Below are positions 31,952-41,416 of a stretch of 64,000 nucleotides of DNA, piece after piece. Source of the stretch: Arctopsyche grandis. Taxonomy: Eukaryota > Arthropoda > Insecta > Trichoptera > Hydropsychidae. The notes beneath the pieces are model-generated. The model saw only the letters and a program-made list of their open reading frames with translations, was not told the origin of the DNA and searched no databases. Where the stretch lies: positions 23,800,486 to 23,864,485 of the forward strand of contig NC_135355.1 in NCBI RefSeq assembly GCF_051622035.1, read 5' to 3'. A program made the position numbers and the translations under genes. Numbering within the stretch: position 1 is the stretch's first letter; each line of letters starts with the position of its first letter.

Positions 31952-33105
31952 TGCTCGTTTCCCGAAGCCGCCTCCTCCTCGTCGTCTTCATCCTCGTCGT
32001 TCGTTGGCTCCAGCTTCCGGACCCTCTTCTTGCGGCACAACCGGCTAATGTGTCCCGTTTGTCCGCAGTTCCAACACGTTGGAGTGGTAGTGGCTGGTCG
32101 CGCTGTCTGGTCCGATGACACCCATCGTGGGGGTCGCACGGCCGGTCGAGATGGTCTGAACGCTCCCGCGTCGGGACGTACCGTTCTCGACGTTGGTTGT
32201 GCCGACCGTTGTTCCTTCACTTCGAAGATGACGGCTTGTCGTGTTGCGTCGGCTCTGGTTATCACGTCCGCTGTAGTCGGGGTGATCCGGAGCGCGCCAA
32301 GTTTGGCCCGTAGACTGGGGTACGTGAAGGAGTTCGCCGCTATGCACACGGTCATGCGTTCGACTGCTTCGGCGTTCGTGTGGACGCCCTCCAGCATGTC
32401 TTCGCAGAGGGCTCGTATCGCGTCTACGTGGTCCGCGGCTGGTTCTTCCGCACTCCATCTTCTCTGTTCCGCTGCCGCATGGCATGCAATCGGTGTGCCC
32501 TGTCGTCTGAAGCGTTGGGCCAGCTCTTCCGTCAAGTCATCGTAGCTCAGCGTCGATGGCAGCTGACTGGCGAAAATGGCGGCCGCACCTCGGAGTTGGC
32601 AGCACAGTCGGTCCTCCAGGTTCGTCGTCTCCTTGTTCAGCCGTGCAGCAAACTCGAAGTGGTTGAGGAAGTCCTTCCACCGTTCAGTACCGTCGAACGT
32701 GGTGTAGTCGTACCGGTGGGAATGTTGCCGCACCCCGTACGTGTCTCGCTGTGTGGTCCGCCTGTCCTCGTAACATACCTCTGATCTCCTCGGTGGTTCT
32801 GGATGTACGTCGGCTTTCGGCTGCGTTGGTGTCGCAGACTTCTCCCAGGACTGCAAAAACGTGGCGAAGGTGTTTTGCAGGGACTGGACCTGCTCTTGGC
32901 AGCTCGCCATTCCCTGGCTTAGCTCCTTGTAGCTCGGCTCCGGTGTCCTTGGCACCCGGCTCCTCGACACCCGGCTCCTCTGCTCCTCCCGTCTCCGTCC
33001 TCCGTTGCTCAGCTCCCCAGGGCTTTGTTCTCGATTCGGCTCCATTTCTTCCGGCAGCGATGAAGACCCCGAATCCGCACCTTTGTGGCTCCTTGTCTCA
33101 ACCAT
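31948..33105 (-). CDS. gag: Ty3/gypsy gag
   Basis: ATG at 33105, stop at 31950-31948, 385 aa. The N-terminal third is Glu/Arg/Ser-rich and followed by capsid-like sequence (YTTFDGTERWKDFLNHFEF, LRGAAAIFASQLP). The nucleocapsid zinc knuckle CWNCGQTGHISRLC has CX2CX4HX4C spacing, followed by a basic stretch and an acidic tail (DEDEDDEEEAASG). Gag forms the particle that packages the element RNA. Its last codons overlap the pol frame. Confidence 0.93.
   Translation of the reverse strand: MVETRSHKGADSGSSSLPEEMEPNREQSPGELSNGGRRREEQRSRVSRSRVPRTPEPSYKELSQGMASCQEQVQSLQNTFATFLQSWEKSATPTQPKADVHPEPPRRSEVCYEDRRTTQRDTYGVRQHSHRYDYTTFDGTERWKDFLNHFEFAARLNKETTNLEDRLCCQLRGAAAIFASQLPSTLSYDDLTEELAQRFRRQGTPIACHAAAEQRRWSAEEPAADHVDAIRALCEDMLEGVHTNAEAVERMTVCIAANSFTYPSLRAKLGALRITPTTADVITRADATRQAVIFEVKEQRSAQPTSRTVRPDAGAFRPSRPAVRPPRWVSSDQTARPATTTPTCWNCGQTGHISRLCRKKRVRKLEPTNDEDEDDEEEAASGNEQ
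31957..31963 (-). promoter_or_regulatory. Probable -1 ribosomal frameshift site (GGGAAAC)
   Basis: On the sense strand the gag frame reads G GGA AAC 7 nt before the gag stop TGA, an X-XXY-YYZ heptamer in the correct frame. Slipping by -1 gives GGG AAA CGA GCA GTG ATC, entering the pol frame. This matches the known strategy of many gag-pol elements; usage here is inferred. Confidence 0.75.
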
Positions 33106-33108
33106 GTA

Positions 33109-33127
33109 GATCCCACTTCTGACACCA
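33109..33127 (-). promoter_or_regulatory. Primer-binding site of the Ty3/gypsy element
   Basis: TGGTGTCAGAAGTGGGATC lies one base after the 5' LTR (sense strand). Its complement fits the 3' end of a tRNA-Leu including CCA. Confidence 0.75.
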
Positions 33128-33128
33128 T

Positions 33129-33425
33129 TGAAGAGTATTCAAAGGTAAGTGGAGTCAGGTCGAGGTACAAGAAAACACGCAGGCAGGTTCCAGTTCTTTA
33201 TTGCTGCTCGTCCGGTGGAGGTCAGGATCCGAATGCCACCGATCGAGAGCGTACCGTTCTTATATCATAGAGCGCTCAGCGCATACACGTTTATGACACG
33301 TCAACAAGTACAGTCATTGGTCAAGGAGTCGGGTGTAGCCATTGGCCACAACGCCCGACTCCACCATTGGTCGGCGTCACCATGACGTCACCGGTCCACG
33401 GGGCGTCTCCCTATGCAACGCTACA
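33129..33425 (-). repeat. 5' LTR of the Ty3/gypsy element
   Basis: 297 bp, upstream LTR in the sense direction; it should contain the element promoter. The same 78-codon open frame is found on the plus strand in both LTRs, which shows their identity over that part. Confidence 0.93.
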
Positions 33426-33469
33426 ATATAATGAAAATTCACAATCACAATTATCAATTAACAACAATG

Positions 33470-33570
33470 TTAAAGGTCACACGTCTTCACCGGTCACGCG
33501 AAAACTGGTCTCACAGAAAAATTGGTCGCATGATAACTGGTCACACAAAAAAGTTGGTTGCACAATTAGT
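33470..33570 (+). repeat. Degenerate ACTGGTCACAC tandem repeat
   Basis: Variants of AAAACTGGTCTCACAGAAAA follow each other (ACCGGTCACGCG, ACTGGTCTCAC, ATTGGTCGCAT, ACTGGTCACAC, GTTGGTTGCAC), a decayed 16-20-bp tandem array. Confidence 0.55.
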
Positions 33571-33764
33571 TGCAAATTCTTTTTATTTCCGAAATTTTTA
33601 TTATTATCGACTAGAAATATGAGCTTCGCACGTCGATACGGACATACTAGTTCTTTCTGTCATTGTAGATTCGATGTGTTAATCATTTTTTTCAATTGTG
33701 AATTGTAGGTAGTTGCATTATAAAAAATACGTGTGCTATTTTGTATTTACAATTATTTATTAAA

Positions 33765-33915
33765 TAATATAAATCTATTTACAAACTTATACAAACAAAA
33801 AATTATATATTATACATGTATATAAACAAACATCTATTTATAAACTTATACAAATAAAAAATTTTATATTATACAATTATATAAACAAACATCTATTTAC
33901 AAACTTATACAAACA
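33765..33915. repeat. About 65-bp AT-rich tandem repeat, 2.3 copies
   Basis: CATCTATTTATAAACTTATA with a tail of ATACAAATAAAAAATTTTAT and TATAAACAAA recurs three times with small changes. It ends at the start of the hAT transposase relic. Confidence 0.8.
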
Positions 33916-33916
33916 A

Positions 33917-35425
33917 TCAAGAAAAAAAAGGAAAACATTTTAAATTGATACTTTTCGAGCTTTTATGTAATGCCGCAAATTTATCTATTATGTTATTACA
34001 ATCTAATAAATGCACCACATCAATTTCAATAAACATAATCGATAAATTATTTTGATTTAACGAATTCCTTAAACTATTTTTAAATCGTTTTAAAACTGAA
34101 AACCAACGTTCGCCATTTAGTGTCCTGGCCACACTATTTTTTGTTTTCGTTTAAAAGGGTTAATTGGAAGTGTGCTGAATTTTAAATCGGTAAAATTTCG
34201 AGCTAAAAACTCGTATTAGTTGAGCATACTTTTGACTTTTGATTTGAACTGGACGACTACTTAGAGAGATTTGAAAGCTAAAAAGTACTACAGATGACAG
34301 ATAAAATACCCAACTATAGATTCCAATATTCATTTTGAACAGAAACTTGACAGATTTTAAGACATCGACCGAACAACACCAAGATATAGAAAAATCGCGC
34401 GATTTAAAAAACACATATGCATATCTCCGAATCTCGAGCTAATCAACATTTTTAATTACCGGATTCGTATTCACTGGGCATATATCTATAAGAAAAGTCA
34501 TATCTCGTCTCTGAACCATTTCTCGTGTCGAACATTGTAATTAATACTACCGGTACCACACTACCGAATTTTTCTAAATGAGTTTTAATAAAATTATCAA
34601 ACCCGGCAAGATATTCGATGCAACTTGAAAAATTTCCTTTTCGATTTGAAAATACGTCCTCTCTATGACCCCGAAATCCTAATCCCAAGCTCGCAAAGCA
34701 ATTTTACAGTGGCAAAGATTCGTTTTAAAACAGATCGCCAATATCTCCGTTCTGAATCTACTTGTTTTTCTAAGTTTGTATCTACATATATGCCAATTAA
34801 TTGATAACCGTTTTTGGAAAGTTAACGTCGATTTGAAATGAGCTGGCGAAGATTCGTATTCTTTTAAACTACGTCTTATGTTTTTCCAATCGTTAAATCC
34901 TGTTAACAATTTAGTTTTAGCTTGTGAAAATATGTAGTTTACATAATGGATTTTTAATAAATGGATTTTTCTAAAAATATCAACCTGTGTCGGAGAAAAT
35001 GGCACAGTTTATTTATTAAAAAAAATGAATATTTTTTCAGATATATGCTCTGTCTACAATGCTAAATCCATAGGATAATCATTAGGAGCCATTACAGTAT
35101 CATTTTCACATTTACTTTCTTCCTCATTTTCATTTTCAGAAAACTGTTTTTCAGTACTTTCTTCAGACGTTGTAGGATGCTGCTCATTAATTTTTCCAAA
35201 GGGGTCTTCACCAGTTCTTCTACAGGGCTGCTTTTCGATGCTTTCCAGTGGTTGGTCTTCGTTCCTTTCAGAGAGCTGCTCATCGGTTCTTCTACAGGGC
35301 TGTTTATCGGCCCTTTCAAGAGGTTCGTCTTCGTTCCTTTTGGGGAGTTGCTCTTCAGTTCTTTCAGAAGACCGTTCTTCAACTTGTTCCGATATTCTGC
35401 CATTTTTAATGTAATTAATTAGCAA
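33917..35425 (-). pseudogene. hAT transposase pseudogene, split by an inserted repeat
   Basis: Pieces in order on the minus strand: 35425-35054 an acidic repeat-rich N-terminus with units such as RRTDEQLSERNEDQPLES and ending PNDYPMDLAL; 35005-34679 with PTQVDIF, GFNDWKNIRRSLKEYESSPA and FQKRLSINW (TTF/ZMYM-type zinc region); 34688-34452 with LGFRGHREDVFSNRKGNFSS, AGFDNFIKTHLEKFG; 34132-33917 with the dimerisation motif GERWFSVLKRFKNSLRN and NIIDKFAALHKSS. This is the gene order of ZMYM-like hAT transposases. A repeat of about 350 bp (34140-34530) cuts the catalytic part away, and stops or frame changes separate the blocks. It is dead. Confidence 0.82.
34140..34530 (+). repeat. Dispersed repeat inserted in the hAT relic; inverted partner at 54.5 kb
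   Basis: Segments such as TTTGATTTGAACTGGACGAC, TAGAAAAATCGCGCGATTTA and AAAGTCATATCTCGTCTCTG occur here and, on the opposite strand, at 54500-54800. One end carries TGGCCACACTA. No coding sequence is visible. Family unknown to me. Confidence 0.7.
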
Positions 35426-36006
35426 ATTCTTTTGTAGCAGTGAAATTTATCTAGAACTGCCAAACAATCGACGACGGCGAGAGCAATTATCGTACTTTGT
35501 ACTTTACATAAAAAAGTAGTCCTTATGAACAATTTGGAGGCCCCTTAAATTTAGAAGCCACAGATATGCGCCAATTTTTCTGTTCGATAATCCGCCACTG
35601 TACATAAATGCATACGTATAGTAAAATGAGTTGGATTCTTTAATCGAATTCATATTCCTGGATTTTAAAACATGATATAAAATAATAAATGTCAATCAAT
35701 AATATCTTCTGATACATAATTGCTGTCCAACTTTTTGAAACTATTGAAGTAATTGACCAATTAAACTAACTTTGATACACCTAGTATATAATTAAAATTT
35801 GTAATGTAAAACTTTTACTATAAAAGGAAAATTATTAATTATCGACTATCGACATCGTTTTATCGACTTCTATAATTACACATATAAAAAGTTTTCTATA
35901 ATTACACATATATGTATATAGCTTTTGGTAGGAATATATTTTAAATATGCCGTTTGTTTGAAAGAATCACTTATTCACCTTCGTCGTATTCGATCTTCTT
36001 GTTGTT

Positions 36007-38395
36007 ATGTTGGGCCTTAAAAAGTTCCTGCTTTGTATTAAAAAAAAGAAGATTCAAGAGTCTGATAAAATAATAACAAACAACTTATTGATTCTAAAAA
36101 TTATAGGAATATGGCCAAAGAAAAAAAACGATTTATGTGAAAAAATAAAATTCCCTCTAATGATATTGGTGTCGATTTCATTTGTTGTTCCTGAAACTAT
36201 ATTCGGGTTAATGAAATCCAACGGATTCACCACTAAAACTCAAACTATTGGATCAATCATATCAGTAATAAGTTTTACTATGAAATATATTATTTTGTTT
36301 GGAAACAGGAATGAATTTAAGCAACTAGTGGAAAAACTTCAAGATGAATGTGAGTAATGATATATCATATTGTTATCAATGTCTATTATAAATTTTAAGC
36401 TCTTATAATTATATGTTTTACATTTTTTTTTAATTTTGTTGCTTTACCGTAGATGAAAAAACGAAGAAAACAAAGTATTGGAAAATGATGGAATCGAACA
36501 ATCGAAAATCTGAAGTAATCGTCAAGTACTATTCTTTGTTATTATGTTGTTTAACAGTAACCAGTATTTTAATCGATATTATTGCAAAATTCACTGGATT
36601 AGTTCTTACTTCCTTGGCATTACAATATATTATCAAGTAAGTTTCTTTATTATATTGTACACGTGTAAATACATACACCAGGGATGTCGAACCTTTTTGG
36701 GTCCACCTGCCGAAAAACCGTTTATGTATAATTTTGGAAAAATTATACATAAACGGTTTTTAAATTATTACACCTCTTCTGTTCATGGTGCTGATGTTTC
36801 GATATTAAATTGTATGTACTTTTTAGCCTACTTAAGTTTACACATTAACCACTTCAATATTCTAATGTTTTTTATAATTCAATGACCTTGTATTTTTTAT
36901 GTTGCTTGTGAATAAAACTAGCCACAGTTCAAATGACTACAATATTATAACGATCTTGTTGTACACGATGTTTTTCATCAAATCGATGTGGCTTACTATT
37001 GGGGTTGCGGCCATAGACTGTACAATTGTGTCATTGGCAACACACATATGTTCACACTTTAAGATTTTAAATAAGATGATAAGAAGTGTTGGATTAAAAA
37101 GTCAAAAACACTTTGGAGATGGTAATTTAAAATTGATTATAATATTTTAGACTTTATACTACCGAAAATACGTACTAGTTCAAAGTGTACATATGTACAT
37201 ATGTATATACGTATATCAGAGTGAAATACGCACATACAATATTCATATTACATTAATACATACTTGAGAATTGAGGTTTCGATGTAATTTGTTTTATTTT
37301 CATTGGCCGTGAAACGTTTTATAATTCCATAAGCATCAAAAAAGCATACTTTCTGCTTGTTGCATTTGTATACTACATACAAATGTATTTACATACATAT
37401 TTATATGTATAATAATCATACATATGTATTTGTACATATTATATTTCAATATTAAACGTATAAAAAAATAAGATGATAAATTTACATTTTCAAATTATAC
37501 TTTATTTTCATTTCTAGAATATTGAATATTATTTGTTTATAATAGTGAAAAATTGCACGAGCTGCATTAAATCATCACATTACGCTTGTGAACACGATGC
37601 GTTGAAGCAGTTAAAATTGTGCGTCAAAAGACACAACATTGTAATAAAATACGTGGACGATTTTGAAAGGTTGTTCAGCTACCAAATGATGATTGATTTT
37701 AACTCGAATGCAGTCAAAACTTGTTTATTTATATTTCAAGCTAGTGTCGTTAGTATATTTATATTGATAAATAAGTACATACGTACTATGTATATGCATA
37801 CATATAATATAATGTATGTATAACATAACGTCAAATGATTAATGTATAGCCAAAACGTTTTTTTTTCTCTTACAGAATACATCAGAGACGAAAAATGTAT
37901 TGTTGTACATAGGATTTGCCTCCGCTTCGTTGCTGCAATTATTCATGTTTGCGAAATACGGCCAACAGATAATGACTGAGGTTACTATTGAATACATAAT
38001 ACATTGCATTTTAAATGTTATGAATTATATTATGTTATATTTATTATTTCATATTAAATGACGAACTCATTTAACAATATTACAGTCGTCAGAAATCGCA
38101 GACGCTGCATTCGAATGCACTTGGAACAACTACGGCAAAACATTTCGCAAAATGTTGGTTTTGATTTTACAACGGGCTCAAAAACCAGTCGGATTGACAG
38201 TTGGTAAATTCTATTATATATCGATGGAGAGATTTGCAAAGGTCGTGAAAATTTATTATTTTCATAATTTATAGTATTTTTCTAAAAAAAAGATATAAAA
38301 AAATCATTGTTTTCCTTATTTAGATATGCAGCGCTGCTGCGTCATATTTTACGGTACTTCGAGCGTTGCGTGAAAAATTAAATCCAAATGCCTAA
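36007..38395 (+). CDS. Insect odorant receptor (7tm_6), 7 exons
   Basis: Exons 36007-36349, 36453-36636, 36922-37121, 37546-37748, 37876-37980, 38086-38241, 38324-38395; 1263 nt, 420 aa, a usual receptor length. These receptors are seven-helix ligand-gated cation channel subunits acting with Orco in the dendrites of olfactory neurons. Seen: N-terminal LLILKIIGIWPKKK, several hydrophobic helices, VAAIDCTIVSLATHICSHFK (extracellular/TM4 region), HNIVIKYVDDFERLFS, YIGFASASLLQLFMFAKYGQ, and the C-terminal signature NNYGKTFRKMLVLILQRAQ ... TVGKFYYISMERFAKICSAA ... YFTVLRAL. The second extracellular loop looks short across the exon 2-3 junction, so that junction is the least certain. The subfamily cannot be set here. 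Confidence 0.88.
36713..36761. repeat. Perfect 23-bp-arm hairpin in receptor intron 2
   Basis: AAAAACCGTTTATGTATAAT plus TTT is mirrored exactly after a 3-bp loop (GGA). It follows a hAT-like motif CAGGGATGTCGAACC and may be part of a MITE. Confidence 0.85.
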
Positions 38396-38410
38396 ATATT
38401 GAATGTTAGG

Positions 38411-38610
38411 AGACACAAAATATAATAGTTATATGTTGTAAAATAAATATATGTAATTTAACACAAACACAAAATATAATTATTATAATGTACCTAAAAT
38501 AAATATGTGTAATTTAGCACAAACACAAAATATAATAATTATGATGTAAAATAAATATGTGTAATTTAACACAAACACAAAATATAATAATTATGTTGTA
38601 TGTAATTTCC
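38411..38610 (+). repeat. About 60-bp tandem repeat with poly-A signals after the receptor gene
   Basis: Three to four copies of AACACAAACACAAAATATAA ... AAAATAAATATGTGTAATTT begin 15 bp after the stop codon. Each unit contains AATAAA, so the receptor transcript may use several alternative poly-A sites. Confidence 0.8.
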
Positions 38611-38831
38611 AAAAATATATGTAATATATAAAAATATATGTTTATATGTAATTTCCAAAAATATGGTGTTTTGATTTGTACATAAATATGTAGTGAAATA
38701 CAATGTTTTATCTGGCTAATTAAAAAAAATGTAAATTTCCATTCTTCCCTTGACAGTGAAAAACTATAAAATGCAAATCAGATGTGTAGAAATCGCGTGA
38801 GTGATTTTATCTGTGAGTGTAATGGCTATAG

Positions 38832-38953
38832 TACGGATAGCCAAGGTGCCGCTTATTGTTCAATTGTTGTAAATGCTTTGTAAAAAAGGTTCGGCAAACC
38901 TTTAACAATGCATTTACAACATTTGAACAATAAACGGCACCTCGGTTATCCGG
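38832..38953. mobile_element. Short MITE with long terminal inverted repeats, about 120 bp
   Basis: The left arm CGGATAGCCAAGGTGCCGCT with TATTGTTCAATTGTTGTAAA and the right arm (opposite strand) CGGATAACCGAGGTGCCGTT with TATTGTTCAAATGTTGTAAA are about 45 bp long with few mismatches, with a loop of about 30 bp. TAG lies outside both ends. Confidence 0.75.
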
Positions 38954-39130
38954 GCTCTAGTAATGGCCGTGAGGCAGTTGTCGCGTGAGTGATTTGTCGC
39001 TGAATTTTGTAGGTGTAACGCCGTTGAGTGTAAAATCCGTGAGTGATTTGTCATAGAACCGTAGAAATTAGTTTACGTAACCTAACGATCGTGTATTTGT
39101 AAATGATCTCATATGTATATGTATGTAGAT

Positions 39131-39590
39131 CAGTGCTACTCAAACGTTAGTCCGCGGCCTAGTACTAGTCCGTGCACCGGCGGTAGCCGGTCCGTGGACA
39201 AAGACGTCATTAAAAAATTAAAACAATAGCTTATGACAACGTTGCATCATCTCATCCATTATATAAATTATATAAAGACAAGCCCTGCAAACTTGAGATA
39301 ATTTGGGGTACTATGCCAAGATATGGGCGCTGATTATGAACAACTATTATCGCATGCTGCCATATGTTGGTTGTCAAGGGGTTAAGTGCTGAAGAGAGTA
39401 TTTCAGCTCAGGGATGACATCGCTAAATTTCTACAACAAAACCAACAACTTATGTCAGAACTATATCAAAATATAAACTGGGTAGGCAAGCTAGCTTTTT
39501 TGACAGATATATTTTGGATTTTGAATGAAATTTTTCCATGCAAGGAAGAATGTCATCTTGTTTTACAACAGCAGACAATACCAATAGGTT
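39131..39590 (+). pseudogene. hAT element relic with transposase fragment (ZBED5/GTF2IRD2-like)
   Basis: The left end CAGTGCTACTCAAACGTTAG is a hAT terminus. Near 39320-39540 the frame reads MGADYEQLLSHAAICWLSRG, then a stop, then VLKRVFQLRDDIAKFLQQ and NWVGKLAFLTDIFWILNEI. Family members have WLSRGKVLKRLYELR followed by LAFLVDITxHLNELN, so the stop replaces the Lys after WLSRG. N- and C-terminal parts are missing. Confidence 0.75.
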
Positions 39591-40249
39591 AAAACTCTTA
39601 TATGACTTATATATGGTCCCTGCTTATTGTGCAGGGACTATAGATAAGTCAGGGCAAAATATACATCAATAAAAATAAACAAGACGACACACGGCCAAAA
39701 GGTTCCCGCCAGTGGTGTAGTGCTAAATTTTGAGTTGCTGGTACGCTTGATTTTGAACAATTTTTTTTTACAAAATTTTTTCTACAATTTTTACAATACA
39801 TGCATTTTTACATAACTAATTTCGACTCTACTTAAATGACTTTAAGGTCGAAAACGCTACATGCTCCTCTTTTTCAGTACTTTTCAGATGATTAAAAAGT
39901 ACTGTTCGGTAAGGACCACGAGAAGATGGAAGCCCAACACCTTACCAGGAAAGCAAGCAAATGGAAAAGGGAAGTAAATTTAGAAGCTAGAATGGTATTA
40001 AAAAATTCGGGTGTGACCAACCCATGATCTATGTGTTTGAGGAATATAAGAAGGTTACAAATCAAAATTCGATATTGAACCGTACAGACAGATTATGAAA
40101 TACTAATAACTATGATGATACAAATTGTGTGCAAATGTATGGAAACTTGCACAAGACAAAAGTTGAACTTCCGGTTGTCAGATTGTTTTCAATTTTTTTT
40201 TAATTTTTTATTTTTAAAATCAATATCAGTATTATATTATTACATAAAA

Positions 40250-40745
40250 TTGAATAAAAATAATTTAAAAGGTCAAAATAAAATAATGAAATATTGTTTT
40301 AAAAAAAATACTACTTCCGGTTTACGAATTCTGACCAAAAAAAAGTTCAGGGGGGTGGACAGAGTAGTGGGCACAACATTTTTGACCTTTCTAAGAGGAA
40401 AAAATCCCACCTCCGGTTCCTTAAATTTGGTGATTTTTTTTATTTTTACTTAAAATCATTAACTTTATTATAAACAATAAATATCAAGAAGCTTAAAATA
40501 ATTTAAAAGGTCAAAATAAAATAATGAAATATTGTTTTACAAAAAAATATTACTTCCTGTATACAAATTCTGACCAAAACGTTAGCAGCTCTAAGTTAGT
40601 ACATAAATAATACAAATATAAATTTTCGGCTTAATACGTTCAAGGGTGTGGAAAGAATCGTGGTCACAACATTTTTGACTTTGAAGAGAATAAATCCCAC
40701 TTCTAGTTTATTATATTTAGTATTTTTTTTTTATTTTCACCATAT
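40250..40745. repeat. Two tandem copies of a dispersed repeat of about 245 bp
   Basis: AGGTCAAAATAAAATAATGA, AAATTCTGACCAAAA-type and CACAACATTTTTGAC blocks occur at 40270-40460 and again at 40505-40740 in the same order. A further fragment, inverted (TTTTGGTCATAATTCGTAAA), is at 62290. No coding potential. Confidence 0.7.
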
Positions 40746-41266
40746 TGATACAAAGATTGATTAAAAAAACAGAATCAAATTCGGTGACAGGCTTGTTACA
40801 ATCTCATATAAATACCGACTGACGGCAATAAAACTTAAACTTTTTACTCAAAGCCGACATGAATACATGAATTATTAAACCCTCGAATTGAATAGAATTT
40901 GGAATCCTCCATTTTTAAGTAACATTAGTGCACCCAGCTTTTGAAAAAAACATAATAATAGTTTAAATGGTTTTCAGTTACAGATAGATGCCTTTTGCAG
41001 AATTGAAATGTAAAGCATTTTACTTGCAGTCAATAATTCAATATCGCAATATTGACATATTATTTTCGGCGATAATTATCGAATTTCAATTTTTTTCAAA
41101 ATTTATGAAAGGGTACAGAAATTTTGAATTTTTCACGAGAGGGAGTGCTACGTTTTTGGATTTCACGAAAGGGAGCGGTGCTCCATGCGCTCTCGTCCAT
41201 TTCGAGCCCAGGTAAGGCTGTTAGCTAAGTTATTCAATGCGATACTTGAGGGCGTTTTCAGGAGCT

Positions 41267-41416
41267 TGGAATGGCTACATCCACACTACCGATATCTACA
41301 CCCGATATTTGCGAATTCTTCCATAACCAGTTCCTAAATAGCAACCACAGGTTGCAATATTTCGAAAATTCTAAGAATATCGGGTGTAGATATCGATAGT
41401 GTGGACGTAGCCAATG
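41267..41416. mobile_element. MITE of about 150 bp with about 45-bp inverted repeats
   Basis: Left TTGGAATGGCTACATCCACA and CTACCGATATCTACACCCGA; right (opposite strand) CCATTGGCTACGTCCACACT and ATCGATATCTACACCCGATA. The core is about 55 bp. Target duplication not resolved. Confidence 0.75.

Larger units (their letters stand above)
28216..33425 (-). mobile_element. Complete Ty3/gypsy LTR retrotransposon, 5210 bp
   Basis: The two 297-bp LTRs (28216-28512, 33129-33425) look identical in all parts I compared, and the target duplication ATAT is seen at 28212-28215 and 33426-33429. On the sense (minus) strand LTRs run TGTAGCGTTGC ... ACTCTTCA. The interior has a primer-binding site, gag, pol by -1 overlap and a polypurine tract, in canonical order; no env frame is present. 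Identical LTRs and open frames indicate a very recent, possibly active insertion. Confidence 0.95.

Noticed and set aside
29519-32784. Many 100-240-codon open frames in other frames of the retrotransposon
   Set aside because: They overlap gag or pol on other frames, have no domains, and follow from the low AT content of the element.
36544-36885. 113-codon frame in the odorant receptor intron
   Set aside because: Out of frame with the receptor and crosses the hairpin; the exon phases fit only without it.
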